A DNA stretch of 64,000 nucleotides from Methylobacter sp. (GCA_004299305.1 SCPZ01000027.1:1-64000), one strand, 5' to 3'; counted from the first letter of the stretch, positions 36,580-45,901 are shown. The notes: generated by a model not told the origin, from the letters alone. Program-made: numbers and translations.

Positions 36580-37691
36580 GGCAATCCACCGTCAAACATA
36601 TTCATTAGCCACGCTTCATCGAGCTTAAGTCCATTTTGGGCGATAAAGTTTTTCGGCGTGTTTTCGATTTCTGTTTTCCCTTCGCGTTTATTCACCAACC
36701 ATAGTTCATTAGGTTTGGACACCCTTATCAAGGATTCGTTATGTGTCGTGACAAAAATAGGATGTTCAGTATTCGCATTGTCGCGCATTAAATTGACCAG
36801 CTCAGTAATTGCTTTAGGATGTATACCTCGCTCAGGCTCTTCGATGAGAGTCATGCCTAGGCTTTTTGAGCGGCTTAAAACAGCGGTCATAATGCACAAT
36901 ACGTAAATTGTGCCGTCGGAAATAAGATGAGCAGGGAAATTGGCTTTAGTGCCTTGCTCTTTAAATTTGATAATGGTTCGACCATCCAGTTTTTGCCGTT
37001 CTGTGGCGACTTTCTCCAAGCCGGGCACCAATAATTCCATCCATTCTATAATCTGTTCCCGAATATCATCGTCTTTTTCTAATCCTGCCAGCATAGTTGC
37101 GACATTGCGCCCGTGTTGTTCCAGTTCACCTTGGTCTGTGCCGGAACTATCAGGTTCTTTTGCTCCTACCGGATCAAAGCGATAAACGACAATATCGCTA
37201 AGAAGTCCATATATAGAGGAATGAGCCATTAGCATCAATCCTGATTTATCAGAAGGGAATTCGGAGTATCTTAGACTTTCATCGCCGTCTATATAATAGA
37301 ATATAACTTCCCCTTTTTTTCTGGACATATAAATCTTGTTATCAAGAAATAACCGCTCTTCCAGTTTCGGTTCTTTGTCCAAGTTATAGATTTTTAAATG
37401 ATATTGGATGATTTGATCGTCCAACACCAAATCAAAACTCGCCGAAAAAGTTCGTGCTTTGCTTGCCCTGTTTTTAAAGCAATGAACTTGCTCATAGCCA
37501 TTAAATTTGCGTAATGCCTGCGTCGCCCCTAGGCTAATCACTGCACTTATAAACTGTAATGCATCAAAAAAATTACTTTTCCCTGAGCCATTAGCGCCCG
37601 CAAAAACACTGTAAGGCGCTAATTCGTTCAGTTCAATATCAGCAATGCTTTTAAAGCCGGAGATTTTAATTTGCTTAATATTCATTCCCAT
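36573..37691 (-). CDS. AAA (ABC/OLD-like) ATPase of a putative defence pair
   Basis: 372 residues: IKISGFKSIADIELNELAPY, then Walker A GANGSGKSNFFDALQF, a variable middle, signature-like LISDGTIYVLCIM, Walker B MTLIEEPERGIHP and the H-loop FVTTHNESLI. This is the AAA_15/AAA_21 family of overcoming-lysogenisation-type ATPases. It overlaps a TOPRIM-like gene that follows. Likely a two-gene antiphage or DNA-transaction unit, inserted between two-component and trp genes. Confidence 0.78.
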   Translation of the reverse strand: MGMNIKQIKISGFKSIADIELNELAPYSVFAGANGSGKSNFFDALQFISAVISLGATQALRKFNGYEQVHCFKNRASKARTFSASFDLVLDDQIIQYHLKIYNLDKEPKLEERLFLDNKIYMSRKKGEVIFYYIDGDESLRYSEFPSDKSGLMLMAHSSIYGLLSDIVVYRFDPVGAKEPDSSGTDQGELEQHGRNVATMLAGLEKDDDIREQIIEWMELLVPGLEKVATERQKLDGRTIIKFKEQGTKANFPAHLISDGTIYVLCIMTAVLSRSKSLGMTLIEEPERGIHPKAITELVNLMRDNANTEHPIFVTTHNESLIRVSKPNELWLVNKREGKTEIENTPKNFIAQNGLKLDEAWLMNMFDGGLPW

Positions 37692-37771
37692 CTACGACAG
37701 CGCCTTGGTAGTATTTGGTTTCATTTGTTGTGTACTCACCAGCGCAGCACTGCAACGAGGCTAAACAACAA

Positions 37772-38401
37772 TCACCTTTCCAAAAAATTCCTCAACATAT
37801 CATGCCCATGCTCGGTCAGAATCGACTCGGGATGAAATTGCACCCCTTCAATATCCAGCTGTTTATGCCTTACGCCCATGATTTCATCAAGGTTGCCTGC
37901 TTCGTCCTGTGTCCAGGCGGTTACTTCCAGGCAATCGGGGATGCTCTCTTGTTCGATGACCAACGAGTGGTAACGAGTGGCGGTAAACGGATTATTAAGC
38001 CCTTTAAATACGCCTTGATTATGATGGTAAACCAGAGAAGTTTTACCGTGCATGATGCTTTTAGCATGGACGATATTGCCGCCGAACGCATAGCCGATGC
38101 TTTGATGCCCCAAGCACACGCCCAAGATAGGCGTTTTTCCGGCAAACTTTAAAATCGCTTCAACAGATATGCCTGCTTCCTTAGGCGTGCAAGGGCCGGG
38201 GGAAATAACCAGCTTATCGGGTGCGAGCTTTTCTATGTCGGCTACTGTCACCTGGTCGTTACGCACCACGGTGACATCGGCGCCTAACTCGCCGAAATAT
38301 TGCACCAAGTTGTAGGTGAACGAATCATAGTTATCGACCATGACCACTTTTATCCCCTCCTTTGTAAAAGGGGGGCTAGGGGGGATTTTGACGGCGCTCA
38401 T
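37772..38401 (-). CDS. trpG: Anthranilate synthase component II (glutamine amidotransferase) with repeat-derived N-terminus
   Basis: Supplies ammonia from glutamine to TrpE; may also serve aminodeoxychorismate synthesis. Motifs: [20 protein letters not shown], oxyanion [11 protein letters not shown], nucleophile Cys in [10 protein letters not shown], and the catalytic His-Glu in [13 protein letters not shown]. The ATG at 38401 overlaps the trpE stop (ATGA), but the resulting first 20 residues ([16 protein letters not shown]...) are encoded by a dispersed repeat. A GTG eight bases after GGAGG within the repeat would give the normal family start VVMVDNYDS. Either start may be used. Confidence 0.93.
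   Translation of the reverse strand: MSAVKIPPSPPFTKEGIKVVMVDNYDSFTYNLVQYFGELGADVTVVRNDQVTVADIEKLAPDKLVISPGPCTPKEAGISVEAILKFAGKTPILGVCLGHQSIGYAFGGNIVHAKSIMHGKTSLVYHHNQGVFKGLNNPFTATRYHSLVIEQESIPDCLEVTAWTQDEAGNLDEIMGVRHKQLDIEGVQFHPESILTEHGHDMLRNFLER
38351..38387. repeat. Dispersed C-rich repeat at the 5' end of trpG
   Basis: On the coding strand it contains ATCCCCCCTAGCCCCCCTTT then TACAAAGGAGGGGATA. This is the well-known intergenic type whose translation reads [11 protein letters not shown]. It supplies an AAAGGAGG that can act as a ribosome-binding site for trpG. Confidence 0.75.
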
Positions 38402-39885
38402 GCTTGCTCCCCTTCCAAACCTGCTTCGGCCATAGTCACAGCGCGGAAAATTGCGCGGCCTTTATTCATGGTCTCATCCCATTCGTTTCTGGGCACCGAA
38501 TCGTAAACGATACCGGCGCCTGCTTGTATATGTAACATGTTGTTTTTGATCACGGCGGTTCTGATCGCGATAGCGGTATCGAGGTTGCCGGACCAAGCTA
38601 TGTAGCCGACCGCGCCTGCATAAACGCCGCGTTTGACCGGTTCCAGTTCGTCGATAATTTCCATCGCGCGTATTTTCGGTGCGCCGCTGACGGTTCCGGC
38701 GGGGAAAGTCGCGGCCAGCACGTCAAAAGCATTGTCGCCTTGCTGCAACTGTCCAGTGACGTTAGAGACGATGTGCATCACGTGCGAATAGCGTTCGATG
38801 ATCATTTTATCGGTTAACTGCACTGAGCCGATTTGGGCTACCCGGCCCACATCGTTACGGCCCAGGTCGATCAGCATTAAATGCTCTGCCAGTTCTTTCG
38901 GGTCGGCCAGCAGGTCTTGTTCCAATTCAAAGTCTTGTTCCGGCGTTGCGCCGCGCCGACGGGTGCCTGCAATCGGGCGAACCGTAACCATGTTGTCTTC
39001 CAGCCTGACCAGGATTTCCGGCGACGAGCCGACGATATGGAAATCGTCCAGGTTCAGGTAGAACATGTAAGGCGAAGGATTTAAGCAGCGTAAAGCCCGG
39101 TATAAATTAAGCGGCGAAGCAGTGTAGGGAATGGACATGCGTTGCGATAACACCACCTGCATGATGTCGCCGTCGGTGATGTATTCTTTGGCTTTCAATA
39201 CCGCATCTTCAAAGCCCTGTTGGGTAAAGCCGGAGATAAAATCGGATTCCTCGACCTGTTTGGGCGCGTGATGGTTCTTGGGTTTGGCTTGCAGTTCGCG
39301 CAGTTTGACGGCCAAATCATCCACCCGTGCAACGGCACGGTTATAAGCATCGGCTTGTTCAGGATTGGCGTGAGTCAGCAGCAGCATTTTGCCGGACAGG
39401 TTATCGAATACCAGCATTTCTTCGGACACCATTAGCAGGATGTCGGGATTGCCCAGCGGGTCGGGTTTTCCGGTGCTGCGCAACTTCGGCTCGATATAGC
39501 CGATGGTTTCATAACCGAAATAGCCAACCAAGCCGCCGTTAAAGCGGGGCAAGGTGTCAATGTCGGGAACGTTATAGCGCTCCTTAAACTGCTCTATCCA
39601 GATCAGCGGGTTGTCGTGCGTGACTGTTTCCAGCAGCTCGCCGTTTTGTTCCAGGCGGATTTGGTTGCCGGTGATTTTGACCACGGTTTTACAAGGCAGT
39701 CCGATGATCGAATAACGCCCCCATTGCTCGCCGCCATGCACCGATTCGAATAAATAGGAATAAGCGCCGTCGGCCAGTTTCAGGTAGGCGCTCAAGGGCG
39801 TATCCAGATCGGCCAACACTTCGCGGCAAACCGGGATGCGGTTGTAGCCCTGCCGGGCATAGTTATTGAATTGTTCTAGGGTCAT
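38398..39885 (-). CDS. trpE: Anthranilate synthase component I
   Basis: Converts chorismate and ammonia to anthranilate. 495 residues with the feedback-site region near the N-terminus ([20 protein letters not shown]), and the chorismate-binding domain: [63 protein letters not shown] and [12 protein letters not shown]. Stop overlaps trpG start. No leader peptide or attenuator was recognised upstream. Confidence 0.96.
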   Translation of the reverse strand: MTLEQFNNYARQGYNRIPVCREVLADLDTPLSAYLKLADGAYSYLFESVHGGEQWGRYSIIGLPCKTVVKITGNQIRLEQNGELLETVTHDNPLIWIEQFKERYNVPDIDTLPRFNGGLVGYFGYETIGYIEPKLRSTGKPDPLGNPDILLMVSEEMLVFDNLSGKMLLLTHANPEQADAYNRAVARVDDLAVKLRELQAKPKNHHAPKQVEESDFISGFTQQGFEDAVLKAKEYITDGDIMQVVLSQRMSIPYTASPLNLYRALRCLNPSPYMFYLNLDDFHIVGSSPEILVRLEDNMVTVRPIAGTRRRGATPEQDFELEQDLLADPKELAEHLMLIDLGRNDVGRVAQIGSVQLTDKMIIERYSHVMHIVSNVTGQLQQGDNAFDVLAATFPAGTVSGAPKIRAMEIIDELEPVKRGVYAGAVGYIAWSGNLDTAIAIRTAVIKNNMLHIQAGAGIVYDSVPRNEWDETMNKGRAIFRAVTMAEAGLEGEQA

Positions 39886-39926
39886 TTGTTATTCAGCTGT
39901 ATAGAGTTCGGCAAGTGAGGCCGCTT

Positions 39927-40147
39927 TTAAAATAAAGAGCTATCATCAGGATGTGTATTGCGCTTTCTAAGCGAATCAAGGTCAATATTGAGATTTACCT
40001 TACCTTTATAAAATTTTAGCTCGGCAACTTTATTTTTATTAATTAACTCTTGCAGCGCCAATGCAATAACTTTAGTTTTTGTTTTAATGTTAGTAAATTG
40101 CATGGCTTCTTGTGTAACTCTTCGATTGGATAACACGTTGTTTTCAT
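39927..40147 (-). pseudogene. Frameshifted VapB-like antitoxin gene, no toxin
   Basis: From an ATG at 40145-40147 the frame reads MKTTCYPIEELHKK, the expected VapB start. One base then appears missing before GCCATG, and the rest continues in another frame as AMQFTNIKTKTKVIALALQE and so on. Joined, the two parts align with the VapB/DUF2191 pattern of MRTT...AMELTGIKTK. No PIN toxin gene follows. A GTG at 40136 could still express a shortened 69-residue form. Confidence 0.6.
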
Positions 40148-40242
40148 TATTTATAACTCTTTAGTATGATCAACTTGATAGCGTACATGCCGCATACCAT
40201 ATTTATGTCAATCGTGAGACGCTATTAGTATCCTGCACATGA

Positions 40243-40959
40243 CTAATTTTCAAATTTATGTTTTGCAATTTCACGTTCAATAAAATAGTCTTTGTGATCG
40301 TCTATTTGTTTTTCAAAAAACTGACGAGCCATTAATATTCTTTTTTTTGATTTAATGATATTTAATCTTGCTTCTGACTCTGTAACGTATTGCTCTAACA
40401 AATGGATGTCATCTATCAATTTATTTGTAAGTTCTAGATTTGTACTCAAATATTTATTTCTATTTGTATATTCAAGCAATTTATCTTCAGAATATCCACG
40501 ATCAAAATCGAAAATGTCAGCATCAGAGAAAAAGTTAGTACTTTCTTTCATAGTACAGTTTTCTGTGTTGTTTTTTTTATAAAAATCAGGATGGAACTCA
40601 ATGCCACTGTTTTTTATTTCTTCTTCGGTTAGCTCAGATAATAACCACTCACAAATTGATTTGACATTTTCTTTAGACATAAAAAGCGGCCAAGGTGTTG
40701 AAAGCTTAACTCCGTTGCTAAGTTCTTTTTTAAATATTGTAGAAACAATACATCTATCACCTGAATAACATCCTGGCATGTCAGCTTGATCTTTAATTAA
40801 TGCGCTTTCAGGAAATCTGTAACTAGCATCAAAAAATTCAATCAGTGGCTCTTCTGCTTCATAGCTGAGCGTATCATCTCTACCATATACGTCGCCTTTT
40901 CTTATTAAACGAATTGCAATAAGTCTATCTTCAATGCTTTTTAATTTAAAGGGCTTCAT
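40243..40959 (-). CDS. Hypothetical protein
   Basis: 238 residues, charged, with a helical C-terminal third that may form a coiled coil (LELTNKLIDDIHLLEQYVTE; KKRILMARQFFEKQIDDHKD). The N-terminal part is globular (GDRCIVSTIFKKELSNGVKL, STPWPLFMSK). No family recognised. It is AT-rich compared with the neighbouring rpe and trpE genes, suggesting insertion between them. Confidence 0.55.
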   Translation of the reverse strand: MKPFKLKSIEDRLIAIRLIRKGDVYGRDDTLSYEAEEPLIEFFDASYRFPESALIKDQADMPGCYSGDRCIVSTIFKKELSNGVKLSTPWPLFMSKENVKSICEWLLSELTEEEIKNSGIEFHPDFYKKNNTENCTMKESTNFFSDADIFDFDRGYSEDKLLEYTNRNKYLSTNLELTNKLIDDIHLLEQYVTESEARLNIIKSKKRILMARQFFEKQIDDHKDYFIEREIAKHKFEN

Positions 40960-41023
40960 TAAGGTTGCTCAACTTTCAAAAAACAAAATATAAAATGACT
41001 CTACTCATGCAAGAAAGAAATCA

Positions 41024-41050
41024 TGTAGGGTACGCTTTGCGTACCCTACA
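41024..41050 (-). terminator. 12-bp perfect hairpin downstream of rpe
   Basis: TGTAGGGTACGC (41024-41035) and GCGTACCCTACA (41039-41050) pair perfectly around TTT. It lies eight bases past the rpe stop. There is no T-run, and it resembles a dispersed GGGTACGC palindrome, so it may be a repeat acting as a terminator. Confidence 0.55.
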
Positions 41051-41057
41051 CCAATCT

Positions 41058-41729
41058 TTAAACAGCTTTAGCCAATTCAGCCCGCATGTCATCAATCACT
41101 TTTTTATAATCAGGCTGACTGAAAATCGCCGATCCTGCGACGAAAGTATCGGCGCCGGCCGCTTTAATTTCGCGGATATTGTCGGTTTTAACGCCGCCGT
41201 CGATTTCCAGGCGAATATCCAAGCCGCTGGCGTCGATTCTTGTTCTGACTTGACGCAATTTATCCAGCGCTGAAGGTATGAAAGACTGGCCGCCAAAGCC
41301 GGGATTAACCGACATCAACAAAATCATATCCAGTTTATCCATGACATAATCCAAATAATGCAGCGGTGTGCCTGGATTAAATACCAGTCCGGCCTTGCAA
41401 CCCGAGTCTTTAATCAATTGCAGGGTGCGATCGATATGCACGGAGGCTTCGGGATGGAAGGTAATAATGCTGGCTCCGGCTTTAGCAAAGTCGGGAATCA
41501 GGCGGTCAACAGGCTCAACCATCAAATGCACATCAATCGGCGCAGTAACGCCGTGTTTTCTCAGCGCTTCGCAAACCAAAGGCCCGATAGTCAGGTTGGG
41601 CACGAAATGGTTATCCATCACATCAAAATGCACAACATCGGCGCCCGCTTTTAAAACGTTATCAACCTCTTCGCCCAATTTTGCGAAATTGGCTGACAGG
41701 ATGGAGGGAGCAATCCAGTTTTCATTCAT
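41058..41729 (-). CDS. rpe: Ribulose-phosphate 3-epimerase
   Basis: Interconverts ribulose-5-phosphate and xylulose-5-phosphate. 223 residues; metal ligands and motifs visible in [58 protein letters not shown] and [11 protein letters not shown]. Full length. Reads away from the FAH-family gene. Confidence 0.96.
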   Translation of the reverse strand: MNENWIAPSILSANFAKLGEEVDNVLKAGADVVHFDVMDNHFVPNLTIGPLVCEALRKHGVTAPIDVHLMVEPVDRLIPDFAKAGASIITFHPEASVHIDRTLQLIKDSGCKAGLVFNPGTPLHYLDYVMDKLDMILLMSVNPGFGGQSFIPSALDKLRQVRTRIDASGLDIRLEIDGGVKTDNIREIKAAGADTFVAGSAIFSQPDYKKVIDDMRAELAKAV

Positions 41730-41846
41730 CTTCTGATCCTCTAAAATTAAAAAACCGTTAATTATATCTTCTTTTTTCGCAAACTCTTATGTTTACGCTT
41801 GTGTTTATAATGACTGCACTTTAAATCATCTTGATAGGCTTAACTC

Positions 41847-42722
41847 ATGAAACTGGTAACCTTTACTCATCACGGTGAAACCCGTGTCGGCGCTGTCGTT
41901 GAGACCAAAGTCGTTGACGGCAAAAATAATACTAAAATACCGGCCACGATGCTTGAATTTCTGAGCGCCGGCGCCGGGGCGTTGGATACGATGCAGCGGC
42001 AAATCGACAGCGGCTTGGGCCGTATCGCGCTGGACCAGGTCAAGCTTCATGCGCCGGTGCCAAGACCGGGCAAATATTTAGGCATCAGCCTGAATTATGC
42101 CGACCATATCGAAGAAACCGGTCGGGACAGGCCGGAATATCCCAGTTTTTTCACCAAACAAGGCAGTTGTGTGATCGGGCCTGGCGATGCGATACACAGG
42201 CCTAAAGTTTCCGATAAACTGGATTATGAAGGCGAATTAGCTTTTGTGATCGGCACACGCTGCCGCCATGTGCCGGTCGATAAGGCTCACCGAGTCATTG
42301 CCGGTTTTACTATTGCCAACGATGTTTCGGTGCGCGACTGGCAATTTCGTTCGCCGACTTTTACGCTGGGTAAATCGTTCGACACGCATGGCCCGCTGGG
42401 GCCGTGGATCGTTACCTCCGATGAAATCGGCGATCCGCATAACCTGAATCTTAAAACCTGGATAGACGAGGAATTGCGGCAAAATGCCAATACCGGGCAG
42501 ATGATTTTCAACTGCTATGAAATGATCGCTTATTTGTCGCAAGCGATGACGCTGGAACCGGGAGATGTTATTGCCACAGGCACACCCGCCGGGGTTGGCG
42601 TAAAAATGAAACCGCGTGGTTACATGTTGCCGGGACAAACCGCCCGGATTGAGATTGAGGGCATTGGGACGCTGGTAAATCCGGTTATTGAGGAGCCGGA
42701 TGATTGGCTGCGTATTAATTGA
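41847..42722 (+). CDS. Fumarylacetoacetate hydrolase (FAH) family protein
   Basis: 291 residues. The FAH core shows KYLGISLNYADHIEETGRD, the metal-binding Glu residues in LDYEGELAFVIG, ANDVSVRDWQFRSPTFTLGK, the Asp in GPWIVTSDEIGDP and VIATGTPAGVG. Members hydrolyse, decarboxylate or isomerise acylpyruvate-type compounds; the exact substrate cannot be told. Divergent from rpe. Confidence 0.9.
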   Translation: MKLVTFTHHGETRVGAVVETKVVDGKNNTKIPATMLEFLSAGAGALDTMQRQIDSGLGRIALDQVKLHAPVPRPGKYLGISLNYADHIEETGRDRPEYPSFFTKQGSCVIGPGDAIHRPKVSDKLDYEGELAFVIGTRCRHVPVDKAHRVIAGFTIANDVSVRDWQFRSPTFTLGKSFDTHGPLGPWIVTSDEIGDPHNLNLKTWIDEELRQNANTGQMIFNCYEMIAYLSQAMTLEPGDVIATGTPAGVGVKMKPRGYMLPGQTARIEIEGIGTLVNPVIEEPDDWLRIN

Positions 42723-42776
42723 TGTTAAGTAGGTGATCAAAAGTTTTTTAACAAAATGAAATACGGTTAACTTCTT

Positions 42777-43037
42777 ACCGACATTCCGCACCCCTAAAAC
42801 AATTTTTGCATTTACTTAAGGCATTGATAATTAAGTATGTTTTATTTTTATGAATTTTAAGCTTCCAGACTAAAACGAGATAAAGTTCGTTTCCCAATTA
42901 TTTTTAGTCAAGTTTAAGCTGATGTAGGTTGCTTTGATGAATCTCAAAAATATCATCAAAACACTAACCAATTGAATTATATTGATTAAATAAAATACAA
43001 AAATACAAAAATGCAAATAGGGGTGCGGAATGTCGGT
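42777..43037. mobile_element. 261-bp MITE-like element with 20-bp perfect terminal inverted repeats
   Basis: ACCGACATTCCGCACCCCTA (42777-42796) and its exact reverse complement (43018-43037) bound an AT-rich interior with no credible gene. Short TTTGCATTT/AAATGCAAA blocks extend the symmetry inward. No target-site duplication was obvious. Probably a non-autonomous derivative of an insertion sequence. Together with the PIN-gene remnant to its right it fills the 442-bp gap between the FAH gene and the ribbon-helix-helix gene. Confidence 0.8.
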
Positions 43038-43087
43038 TGTCCGGTAAGTGTAGCCACTGGGCTCAGACATCATAAAAACGTTAGTCT

Positions 43088-43168
43088 GACTTTGCCCATG
43101 CGGAGCTTAAGCGCTTGGGTTATGAAGTCATTACCCCGGAACAGATATTGAGGTTACTAAGATCATGA
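43088..43168 (+). pseudogene. 3' remnant of a PIN/VapC-like toxin gene
   Basis: DFAHAELKRLGYEVITPEQI then LRLLRS and a stop overlapping the next ATG (ATGA). This looks like the carboxyl end of a PIN-domain protein. In-frame stops lie just upstream, so only the last 26 codons survive. The MITE ends 50 bp to the left. Confidence 0.5.
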
Positions 43169-43383
43169 CAACTTTATCCATCCGATTACCCGACGATATG
43201 GCCGAAAGGCTCAAGAACATTGCCAAAGTACGCGACATCAGCCTGAACAAGCTGATGTTTGAGCTATCCACTCAAGCATTGGCGGAAGAGGAGGCCAAGC
43301 AGCGTTTTCTGGCTGCCCAATTGCGCGGCAACCCCAAGCGGGCGGAGCAATTGTTGGATGAGCTGGATGCGTTGGGGCTTTAG
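43165..43383 (+). CDS. Ribbon-helix-helix antitoxin-like protein, copy 1
   Basis: 72 residues: TTLSIRLPDDMAERLKNIAK then SLNKLMFELSTQALAEEEAK, a CopG/HicB-type ribbon-helix-helix fold, with a C-terminal tail ending LLDELDALGL. A nearly identical gene lies at 45040-45258. Each overlaps by ATGA the end of a decayed PIN-like frame, suggesting an ancestral toxin-antitoxin pair with the toxin first. Now an orphan. Confidence 0.75.
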   Translation: MTTLSIRLPDDMAERLKNIAKVRDISLNKLMFELSTQALAEEEAKQRFLAAQLRGNPKRAEQLLDELDALGL

Positions 43384-43757
43384 GAGTCAGTAGTGTTGGG
43401 CAACAGCTTTTCGTTGCCCAACGCTTTGGCATTAGGTGGTGGAAGATAGAAATCCATCGCCATACCGAAACTTCGTAATGTTGGGCTTCATTGCATTCGG
43501 CCTAACCTACAGGCTACAGGGCTTCTGCGATTTAATAATGGTCGGATTGCTGCGGCAATTGCAAAGGTCGAGATTTATGCAGATATGGCATACTGTTCAA
43601 TTGAAACCGGCACGGATTCTGTGCACTCACCAGTTAAATATCAATCAAGACAATGGCTTAGCTGTTTTTTATAATCGGCGGAAAAATCGGCAAAATCCGT
43701 ATAAAATAGTATACTTCATCTTATAAAAACAATATCTTGCGAGATTATAAGATCGGC
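43384..43757. other. Gene-poor stretch with hairpin repeats
   Basis: 374 bp before the Fic gene. It holds a 10-bp perfect hairpin at 43395-43422 (GTTGGGCAAC/GTTGCCCAAC), a TTGGGCTTCATTGCATTCGG block typical of dispersed repeats, and a short frame, RFNNGRIAAAIAKVEIYADM onward, that might be a gene remnant. No complete gene is supported. Confidence 0.45.
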
Positions 43758-44954
43758 ATGCCACTCTCTATCGAAACACCTTACCGAATCGAACCCTGCC
43801 TGCTTGAAAACATCCCGATTGCAATTACCGACCTGATCGCGAATCTAACAACATCGTCGGAAAGGCTCGCTGGCCGGTTACATCCGCGCACAGCCGCCAG
43901 TCTGGCTGAGTTGGTTCGGATTATGAATTGCTATTACTCGAACTTGATCGAAGGCCATCATACCAAACCAAGGGATATTGAGCGGGCCTTGGCGGATGAC
44001 CTGGAAAAAGATCAAGTGCGCCGTAATTTTCAAATCGAAGCGCGCGCCCATGTCAGCGTGCAACAGACGATTGACCGGCTCTATGCGGCAGGAGATATGC
44101 CGGAACCGGCATCGACCGAGTTCTTACGCCGGTTACACCGTGAATTTTATCGTGATGCGCCGGAAGCCATGCTTTGGGTAGACAATGGCGATCATGGCTT
44201 TCGGATGGAGCCGGGGGCGTTCCGTTCCTTGCCCGAACACAATGTTTCGGTCGGAAGGCATCTGCCGCCCGGCAGCGACCGCGTTGCCGAGTTTATGCGC
44301 TATTTCGAGCAACGCTATCGCTTGGCTTCGATGGGCAAGGGCGAACGGATTATCGCGATGGCCGCATCGCATCATCGTCTGGCCTATATTCATCCATTTC
44401 CAGACGGCAACGGCCGCGTCAGCCGGTTAATGAGTCATGCAATGGGATTGGCTGCCGGCATTGGCGCATCAGGACTTTGGTCGGTATCGCGCGGACTCGC
44501 TCGCGGCCTGGAAAGCCGGCAAGATTACAAAAACAAAATGGATTATGCCGATATGCCTAGACAAGGCGATTTGGACGGGCGTGGGAATTTATCCCAAAAG
44601 GCATTGATTGAATTTATTCGCTGGTTTTTAGATATATGCCTTGATCAGGTCGGTTTTATGGCGGGCCTATTCGAATTCGACCGATTGGCTGAGCGTCTTA
44701 AAGCCTATGTGGAAAGCCGGGCGTTAAAACCGGAGGCTTTTTATATTTTGGAAAGAGTGCTGATTCAGGGCGAGATGCCAAGAGGCGATGCCGAACGCGT
44801 TACCGGCTTGAAAGAGCGCAGTGCGCGGATGATTCTTTCAAGCTTGATCAATGACGGAATATTAAAGTCTGAAACGCCTAAAGGGCCGGTATCTCTGCAT
44901 TTTGGCAGTGAGTCGGTTGAGTTTTTGTTTCCGAGGTTGTTTGTGGAAAATTAG
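43758..44954 (+). CDS. Fic-domain protein (class II, self-inhibited)
   Basis: About 398 residues. The Fic active motif [13 protein letters not shown] begins near residue 212, with the catalytic His first. An N-terminal SNLIEG near residue 61 fits the (S/T)xxxE(G/N) inhibitory helix, so the enzyme is probably an autoinhibited AMP transferase. The C-terminal third resembles a winged helix ([20 protein letters not shown]), common in this family. The ATG at 43758 is chosen; a TTG at 43737 is in frame. Flanked by two copies of a ribbon-helix-helix gene. Confidence 0.88.
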   Translation: MPLSIETPYRIEPCLLENIPIAITDLIANLTTSSERLAGRLHPRTAASLAELVRIMNCYYSNLIEGHHTKPRDIERALADDLEKDQVRRNFQIEARAHVSVQQTIDRLYAAGDMPEPASTEFLRRLHREFYRDAPEAMLWVDNGDHGFRMEPGAFRSLPEHNVSVGRHLPPGSDRVAEFMRYFEQRYRLASMGKGERIIAMAASHHRLAYIHPFPDGNGRVSRLMSHAMGLAAGIGASGLWSVSRGLARGLESRQDYKNKMDYADMPRQGDLDGRGNLSQKALIEFIRWFLDICLDQVGFMAGLFEFDRLAERLKAYVESRALKPEAFYILERVLIQGEMPRGDAERVTGLKERSARMILSSLINDGILKSETPKGPVSLHFGSESVEFLFPRLFVEN

Positions 44955-44989
44955 GGTTTGGCTATCGATAATGTGCTGAATTTTAATTC

Positions 44990-45043
44990 TTGGGTGATGC
45001 AGCCATTGCACCGGAACAGATTGTGAGGTTACTAAGATCATGA
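44990..45043 (+). pseudogene. Second 3' remnant of the PIN-like gene
   Basis: LGDAAIAPEQIVRLLRS and stop, overlapping the next ATG exactly as at 43088-43168. Shorter and more decayed than copy 1. Confidence 0.45.
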
Positions 45044-45258
45044 CAACTTTATCCATCCGATTACCCGACGATATGGCGGAAAGACTCAAGAACATCGCCA
45101 AAGCGCGCGGCATCAGTTTGAACAAGCTGATGTTTGAGTTATCAGCACAAGCCTTGGCGGAAGAGGGAGCGAAGCAGTGTTTCCTGGCGGCACAACTGCG
45201 CGACAACCCCAAGCGGGCAGCGCAATTGTTGGATGAGCTGGATGTGTTGGGGCTTTAG
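45040..45258 (+). CDS. Ribbon-helix-helix antitoxin-like protein, copy 2
   Basis: 72 residues differing from copy 1 at only a few positions (for example ARGIS for VRDIS, and AAQLLDELDVLGL for AEQLLDELDALGL). The duplicated block spans roughly 43127-43390 and 45002-45262 and brackets the Fic gene as direct repeats. A different toxin-antitoxin pair follows 105 bp later. Confidence 0.75.
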   Translation: MTTLSIRLPDDMAERLKNIAKARGISLNKLMFELSAQALAEEGAKQCFLAAQLRDNPKRAAQLLDELDVLGL

Positions 45259-45362
45259 GAATCAAGACAACCTAATAACTGGCGGTGCAGAGCAAGCTTG
45301 GCGTATATGTTAAAGTATGCGTTATGATTGCAAACGAACTATCACGAACCGGAGTATTGTTC

Positions 45363-45620
45363 ATGCCAACCGAAGCATTTACCGTCAGCGCCGAAGCAGA
45401 ACTCGTACATCAACTTGATCATTTGGCCGATTCACTGGCTAGATCGCGTAACGATGTCGTCAACCAGGCGCTCAAGGAGTATCTGGAACAGCATGTCTGG
45501 CAGATCGAAAAAATTACCCAAGGCATAGCCGCCGCGGATCGCGGCGAATTAATCGACCATGACGACGTCATGAGTGAAATGGAAAATTTAATTGAACGTA
45601 AAGCCCAAGGGAAGGCGTGA
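45363..45620 (+). CDS. CopG-type ribbon-helix-helix antitoxin
   Basis: 85 residues: AFTVSAEAELVHQLDHLADSL then ARSRNDVVNQALKEYLEQH, an antitoxin of the type paired with RelE/ParE toxins. The ATG at 45363 (after GGAG) is preferred over upstream starts because similarity begins there. Its TGA overlaps the GTG start of the toxin gene. Confidence 0.82.
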   Translation: MPTEAFTVSAEAELVHQLDHLADSLARSRNDVVNQALKEYLEQHVWQIEKITQGIAAADRGELIDHDDVMSEMENLIERKAQGKA

Positions 45621-45901
45621 AAATAGTATGGACTGAACCCGCGCGTCAGGATTTGCGAGAGATATTCGAATATATCGCCGAAGAAAATCCTAATGCCGCC
45701 CGCGCATTGCTTGCAGAAATTAGAAAACGGGCAGGCTCACTTGAAGATAATCCGGAATTGGGTCGCCTTGGGCGAGTGGAAGGTTCGCGCGAGTTAGTGC
45801 TTACAGGAACTCAGTACATCCTACCGTATCGCGTAAAAGAACAACGGATTCAAATTCTGGCTGTTTTTCATGCGGCTAGAAAATGGCCGGAGAGGTTTTA
45901 A
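45617..45901 (+). CDS. RelE/ParE-family toxin
   Basis: 94 residues: IVWTEPARQDLREIFEYIAE, then NPELGRLGRVEGSRELVL and YILPYRVKEQRIQILAVFHA, the standard ParE/RelE fold signature with a C-terminal HAARKWP. Start is GTG at 45617 in a GTGA overlap with the antitoxin gene. Complete pair. Confidence 0.88.
   Translation: MKIVWTEPARQDLREIFEYIAEENPNAARALLAEIRKRAGSLEDNPELGRLGRVEGSRELVLTGTQYILPYRVKEQRIQILAVFHAARKWPERF

Noticed and set aside
42870..43073. 67-residue leftward frame inside the MITE
   Set aside because: Runs across the right terminal repeat into flanking DNA; AT-rich chance frame.
43436..43726. 96-residue open frame before the Fic gene
   Set aside because: It runs through a hairpin repeat and a dispersed-repeat block, has no family signal, and a competing frame looks at least as coding-like.
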